Of a stretch of DNA of 64,000 nucleotides, positions 49,735-64,000 are shown in pieces. The DNA comes from Nematostella vectensis (Eukaryota; Cnidaria; Anthozoa; Actiniaria; Edwardsiidae): NCBI RefSeq assembly GCF_932526225.1, contig NC_064037.1, positions 3,005,203 through 3,069,202 on the forward strand. The letters run 5' to 3'. Each line of letters opens with the position of its first letter. Positions within the stretch are counted from its first letter, which is position 1. Below the pieces are notes generated by a model. The model was not told the origin of the DNA. It saw nothing but the letters and a program-made list of their open reading frames with translations, and searched no databases. The translations under genes and the position numbers were made by a program.

Positions 49735-50212
49735 CATGTAATTTTCCGATTCTCACTGGAACGCAAGCGCAAGAGAACGCAACTGCTTGATTTTTTATGA
49801 CATGTACGTTTTTTCTCTTGCGACCTGTCTCGCAAAAAAAATGTTGCAGGTCGCACGCGCATTTTTTTGCGTGTGACACCCCCTTTGCAACTTGTTTTGC
49901 ATTTCTCAGTCGCACGAAAAGTAGAACGCTCTTCTACTTTCTGCAACAAATTGCTTCAAGTCGCAGGAAAAACTTCACGTGTGACAGGGCGCGTGCGACC
50001 CACAACAATTTTTTTGCGAGACAAGTCGAGACAAGTCAAAAGAAAAAACGTACGCGTGTGACAGGGCGCGTGCGACCCGCAACAATTTTTTTTGCGAGAC
50101 AGGTCGCAAGAGAAAAAACTGACGTGTGACAGGGCCTTTAGACCCATTCTCATTTGTGTTGCGCTTCCTTTTGGGCTTGCGCTTGGGTCGTAGTGAGAAC
50201 CAACCTTTAGAT
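49735..50212. repeat. nested foldback elements upstream of DPH1
   Basis: An outer pair (GATTCTCACTGGAACGCAAG near 49752, inverted near 50170-50210) encloses inner repeats: TCTTGCGACCTGTCTCGCAA at about 49815 is inverted at about 50090-50115, and GTGACAGGGCGCGTGCGACC occurs directly at 49980 and 50058. The right end of the inner element (GGCCCTGTCACACGTCAG inverted) is clear. This looks like one miniature element inserted in another. It lies 225 bp before the DPH1 ATG. Confidence 0.65.
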
Positions 50213-50436
50213 TGCGAGCTTTTTGGCATAGGGGTTTGAGCAAGGGTGATGATCCTGCTAGACCGTCCCAGTCTCCCCCTAGACCACGGGTAGCCAAAGC
50301 TCACAGGGGACCAGGTGGTAGACATACAGTGAACATATAGGAGAAAACTAGACCTAGAAATATAATGTGTATGCTTGAATTTTTTGGGTTCCCTGTGTTT
50401 GAAAGCGGGATACCTGTGTGTTTGTAAACTTCCAAT

Positions 50437-59677
<9,241 letters not shown>

Positions 59678-59967
59678 GACCCAGAGAAGTGATTTTAATT
59701 ATATTATTCAATTGTACCCATCACTTTCAAGTGCTTCCTTGAAATCTCTTACACCCACAATAATCTCATAAAAATGGCTTAAAAATAACAGAAAAATCAC
59801 GAGCAACTTGGGCAGCCTGTGGAATAATGGACAATATCCCTTCTTCACATATACCAATTTCAAATAAGGTTGTCATTGCAACTAGCGAATGGCAATTGCC
59901 TGAACTGGCAGTTCCAAGATCAATGGGTGTTTATGGGTAGTAATAATTTGTAATAACGAAGGGTGTA

Positions 59968-59973
59968 AATAAA
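59968..59973 (+). terminator. poly(A) signal of DPH1
   Basis: AATAAA about 290 bases after the stop codon. Confidence 0.6.
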
Positions 59974-60322
59974 CTCAAGCAAAAGCATAACCATATATTA
60001 ATTACTTTTAAAGGATAATCATGTTTAATTATAATTTTATGAATTTGGAAGAAATATTTTGGGATCCATGGGACAACGTTTTATGAAACAGGTGTATATG
60101 TCACACCCATATACTATGCCCATATACTATATGCATATAAGGGTTTTTTTGAAGGGGCATTTTTTGTAGGTCCTGGCTCATGGGCCATAGCAGACATAGG
60201 TAAACAGTATAGAACTGAGAATCATTTTTTTTTTAATTATCTCATCCAAAATAGCCAGAAGTCAATAGTATTAAAAGCGAACATTTGGGCCATGCTACTG
60301 TATATATATACATTTCAATAAA

Positions 60323-60805
60323 TAGTGTTGGTTTGAGAAAAATACAAACTACATAGGTTTCCCTACAGGCCTGTTTCGTGGTTGCCCACTCATCAGGGGA
60401 TTTAATGAGAATATTCCTACCATCGTATATATACTATTAACATTGAAATTTACATAATAATAGACTTATAGTTTTAGCTAAGGCGGTAAGAGGAACAATA
60501 GCGAGTTACATTAAATATGCGAGTTCTAATTGAACTGTTAATCCCGTCACCGTTAATTTTTCGCGCTATCAATTTTTCACACGTTCCGCACTGTTAGTTT
60601 CCGCCCCGCATATTTAATGTAACTCGCTATTGTTCCTCTTACCGCCTTAGCTAAAACTATAAGTCTATTATTATGTAAATTTCAATGTTAATAGTATATA
60701 TACGATGGTAGGAATATTCTCATTAAATCCCCTGATGAGTGGGCAACCACGAAACAGGCCTGTAGGGAAACCTATGTAGTTTGTATTTTTCTCAAACCAA
60801 CACTA
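60323..60805. repeat. foldback with two 199-bp arms and an 85-base loop
   Basis: The left arm 60323-60521 (TAGTGTTGGTTTGAGAAAAA onward) and right arm 60607-60805 are reverse complements of equal length, with no difference seen by eye. Sub-terminal sequence includes GTTTCGTGGTTGCCCACTCA. No coding frame and no clear target duplication. It lies between the convergent 3' ends of DPH1 and the phosphatase gene. Confidence 0.9.
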
Positions 60806-61499
60806 TACACCGCTCTACTTTCGAGTATTGAGCACTTTCTATGAAAGCCTCCAACCATCATTTTACATTTCAATAAATAAATAGTTAATTCTAAAAACAT
60901 TATTATAATAATTGTCAGGGTTTGAATTTTGAATTCAAAGACAAATTAGCACAGGTATATCCAGGAGGTCGGGAGCTGGGGCTCTAGAGAAGACTGCATT
61001 TGGGGATTTCAGCCTCCTGTACATTTATTCTGAATTTTGCCTAAAGAGATGGCCACCCCCCCCCAACAGTGTTTTGTGTCTTTATTGCTACAGTACCTGA
61101 TATTGTAATATATGTTTGATTATAACAACTACAGTGATTAATTATCACATTATTATAAAACCTAGAAATCCACTATGATACCTTATTCTATAACGTATCA
61201 AAACATTTATTATGTATTTCCAATTCAAATATACTACCATCCAAAAAAACATAAAAAATTGTTTAGCATTGCTCATTATTTTGCTTTTACCTGTTCTCCT
61301 ATCAAGAACTTGCAAATTCTTATAATGTCTGTAAAGTTGCAAAACAACTTGTACTTGTAGTGAATCTTTTTTTGCATGGTAGTTTGATGCCATGAATTGA
61401 GATTTGAAAATTATACTAGAATTAAGGAAAACTGTTAAGTTAACAAATATTGAATTTTTGTGTAGTTAAACTTTAACCTAACCCTAACCTTAATGCATG
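60806..61499. other. 3' flank shared by convergent genes
   Basis: AT-rich; holds the 3' UTR of the minus-strand phosphatase gene. CCTAACCCTAACCTTAA-like telomere-like words occur at about 61475 but are too short to be meaningful. Confidence 0.4.
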
Positions 61500-63606
61500 C
61501 TACAGTTTCAACATTCTTCTAAATTCTTTGTGATTTCGTAATGCGGCCAATAACCCTTGGTCATTTGCAGGCTTTGAAGGGTCTGTATATATTATATCGT
61601 CTCCTTTAAGTGTTGTCATTCTACCACCTAGAGCCCTCAAGATCGCATCTCCAGCACATATATCCCACTTCTTGATCTTAGTCACATGGACATATGCATC
61701 TGCACTGCCGTCAAACAGAGAGAGCACCTTGTACCCTGCACCTCCTGCAGGGATAACAACGGCCTTTCCACCAAATGCTTTCCTAGCCGTAGCATTCACC
61801 TTTCCTGCATGAGATCTGGATATTATTATCCTTGGTGAGCTCATGTCAGACTTTGTAACAGACTCTTTAGAGTTCAGGTTTGAAGAGCTACCATGACCAT
61901 TCCAGGCCCAGAAAGATTTCTTTTGAAAGGGCTTGTGTATAACACCAGCCACTGGCTTGCCATTAACAACTATACAGACCATTGTGGTAACAAAGTGAAG
62001 AAGATTTTCAGTGTATTCTTTAGTTGCATCAAGTGGGTCAATCCACACCAAGACATTACTCACTGGGACATACTCATCTTCAATATTTTGAAGTTCATTG
62101 TTTAGTAATATTGTGGCCGAGGAAAGCTTTGGGGATGTGGTGTCTTCTGGAGCAGCTGAAGCCTCATGTTCTTCAGATACAACTTTCACGGAGGGAAAGG
62201 CTTTTCTGAAGCCATAAAACATGGCTCTGTGAGACTGGAGGTCTCCCTGAGTGACAGGGTCATTCACACCCTCCTTTGTTTTTCCCTTACTTTTTTCCTG
62301 TAAACACAACATATAAAAGCATCAGACATCATGGAACACAGAAAAATATGCTAAGAAATAATTAAATCAAAAATCATTCTAAGCTTGAGTATGTCAAGGT
62401 CAGTATGTCAAAACACTGGCCTGGCTTTTATACCCATTTTCAGTCATGTGTGCCTTGTGTTTTTCATTTCTGAGTTGTAACTGGTTTTTGGTGATGGAAG
62501 TCATTTTGCAGTTACTGTACAGTGGCTGTTAGACCTTCAACCAATTAGATGACCCAGAAAAGCACGGGTGTAAAAAAGCAGACAAGAGATACATTCATAA
62601 ATGCACTACACTAATCTAACAACAAAGCAAAACTTTTGAAAATTTGAAACAATTTTAACATTTTAAAATTGCAGCCTTTGTGTTTATCTGTATTTTCTCA
62701 GGGACGCTGGCTAGGAAGGCGATCCAATATGATGTCATTTTTGCTGTGATTGGTCTGAAGCGTTTACAGATTTAGCAATTCATGATTAAATCCAGACATC
62801 ATCACACCATCATAAAAAAGCTGAAATGTTAGCTGTCAAATCGTACACGTAAACATTGATTCACTTGAGTACAGCAACTCTTCCTGTCTTCGTTTCTGTG
62901 ACAACAATATCTCTACCTCACAAAGAATGTTTGTAGTAACGTGTAAATCACGAAAAAAGCAAATTCACTATCGAGAAGGTTTCACCCTAGAGGATGTAAA
63001 GTTTAATAATTTATTCTAAAGCCAAAGTAAGGAATTGCGAAATCTATATAAAATAAACAAGGCACAAATTCCAGACATCAGAATGAACGAAGTGTCTAGA
63101 TGCACGACAGTCGAATGGGGCTTTCTAATAGAAAATCGAAGAAACAAGTTAAAGTTAACCCTTAGAAAGCAGTACAATAACATTTTGAACTTAAGTTATA
63201 CGGCGTCAGTTATATGCGCTTTATTGTTTTTCCTTGCATGCAATTTAACTTTGCAACCTGTTGATAAGCAAAGATTACAACGGTATGATTTTTAACAACG
63301 GTAATCATGTTACCTTACAAGACAAGCTATCAAATAATATAATAACCTCAACCTCGCATTAATTAGTCATATAAACTTAATATTTACCGAAAGATTGTTT
63401 TGTTCGCGAACAGTTCGAACAGCGATTCCTCCATCTTCGGCAAGTTGTATCGATGCGGCTAAAAGCTGTTTTATGGACACCGATTCGCCGCTATGGCCTG
63501 TTTCATTCCCGTCCGTAGTCAAATAATAGACTAGAGCCAAACCACAAAGTCCAACCACGATAAATCCAATAGGGGAAAGGCGGATTTTGGCCGAAAGCCC
63601 CATCAT
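61500..63606 (-). CDS. BPNT2: Golgi-resident 3'-phosphoadenosine 5'-phosphate phosphatase
   Basis: Inositol-monophosphatase-fold enzyme that hydrolyses PAP, the by-product of sulfotransferases, to AMP and phosphate in the Golgi lumen and so sustains glycosaminoglycan sulfation. Two exons: 63606-63388 and 62297-61500, joined in phase 0, 338 residues (about 359 in human). A signal anchor spans about residues 13-29 (IGFIVVGLCGLALVYYL), giving a type II membrane protein. Metal-binding motifs are present: EEH at 115-117, WIDPLDATKEYT at 158-169 and WDICAG at 284-289. Also typical is VNGKPVAGVIHKPF at 184-197 and VIPAGGAGYKVL. The insert between EEH and the DPLD motif is of the length expected for this subfamily and distinguishes it from cytosolic BPNT1. 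The gene is convergent with DPH1. Confidence 0.95.
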
Positions 63607-64000
63607 AATGAGCCACGCTAAATGTATACCCGGCTTCGCATGGCTTCCAGGTAGTGAAAAAAGATTTAGATATTACAAAGATTTTCATTGGTTCAAAATT
63701 CAATATACAAACCCTCTTCTAATTGGTTCATCCCAAACACTTATAATAAACCAGCACTCGGTCTCACAACATTTTGATTGGTTCGTTAGATTTGAATGAC
63801 CCAATCATTTTTCAAGTATCGTTTGGCGCTCACTGTTCGAAATCTAAGCAAAGCAAGGAAAGAAAGTTGTTACGATAGTGGTAGCATTTTTGCTCTAAAT
63901 TTTTATATTTTTAAAGTCAATGTGATAGATTTTATTTTGTTTAACCGTTTAGAAACTTCGCTTACAAGATTTTGATTTTTTTGCGTCGCAATGGAGGAAA
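63607..64000. promoter_or_regulatory. probable bidirectional promoter region; possible new gene start at 63991
   Basis: The upstream region of the phosphatase gene. An ATG at 63991 (ATGGAGGAAA) at the very edge may start a divergent gene on the plus strand; three codons are too few to identify it. The word GATTGGTT/ATTGGTTC, a CCAAT-type box, occurs several times between 63680 and 63785. Confidence 0.35.

Noticed and set aside
61470-61490. CCTAACCCTAACC telomere-like sequence
   Set aside because: Only about two units, inside a 3' flank; chance level.
61893-62209. Plus-strand frames over the phosphatase gene
   Set aside because: Antisense shadows of a strongly supported enzyme.

Overview
This is a eukaryotic, animal-type window: genes are split by short GT-AG introns, intergenic DNA is AT-rich, and small inverted-repeat transposons, minisatellites and microsatellites are dense. 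Two tandem genes for secreted six-cysteine (ShK-like) peptides of the kind known from sea anemones, with a divergent NMDA-receptor-like gene and a fibrinogen-domain lectin-like gene, point to an anthozoan cnidarian, most likely a sea anemone such as Nematostella. The species assignment is inference.

Layout. 0.5-1.9 kb: remnant or gene of a multi-copy zinc-finger/homeodomain-like family with a frame break. 4.8-14.0 kb (+): complete six-exon ionotropic glutamate receptor (936 aa as modelled). Its first intron (5.4 kb) holds a complete antisense gene (TPR plus J-domain-like protein, 6.2-8.2 kb), a TTAA-flanked miniature transposon, and a 43-copy 32-bp minisatellite whose last unit supplies the 3' splice site of exon 2. 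14.0-19.2 kb: repeats. 19.5-20.7 kb (-): ATP-grasp enzyme. 21-32 kb: gene-poor DNA with a 0.94-kb duplicated block, miniature transposons, a tRNA-derived SINE with an (ATTT)n tail, and a broken coding fragment. 32.4-35.1 kb (-): 5'-truncated, inactivated non-LTR retrotransposon with a restriction-like endonuclease, set between two (AAT)n microsatellites. 37.0-41.3 kb (-): secreted fibrinogen-related protein, four exons. 44.2-49.6 kb (+): two tandem toxin-like genes with TATA boxes, signal peptides and an intron within each 3' UTR. 50.4-60.0 kb (+): DPH1 (diphthamide synthesis), eleven exons, one probably using a GC-AG intron. 60.3-60.8 kb: a 199-bp-arm foldback. 61.5-63.6 kb (-): BPNT2/IMPAD1-type Golgi PAP phosphatase. 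The window ends at a possible divergent gene start.

The genes do not form a pathway; this is ordinary animal gene order. DPH1 and BPNT2 are housekeeping enzymes. The two toxin-like genes are a recent tandem duplication. The points of most interest are the one-intron difference between those paralogues, the splice-acceptor minisatellite, the nested gene, and the microsatellite-targeted retrotransposon. Exon models come from reading splice sites and reading-frame phase by eye; no alignment or transcript data were available.
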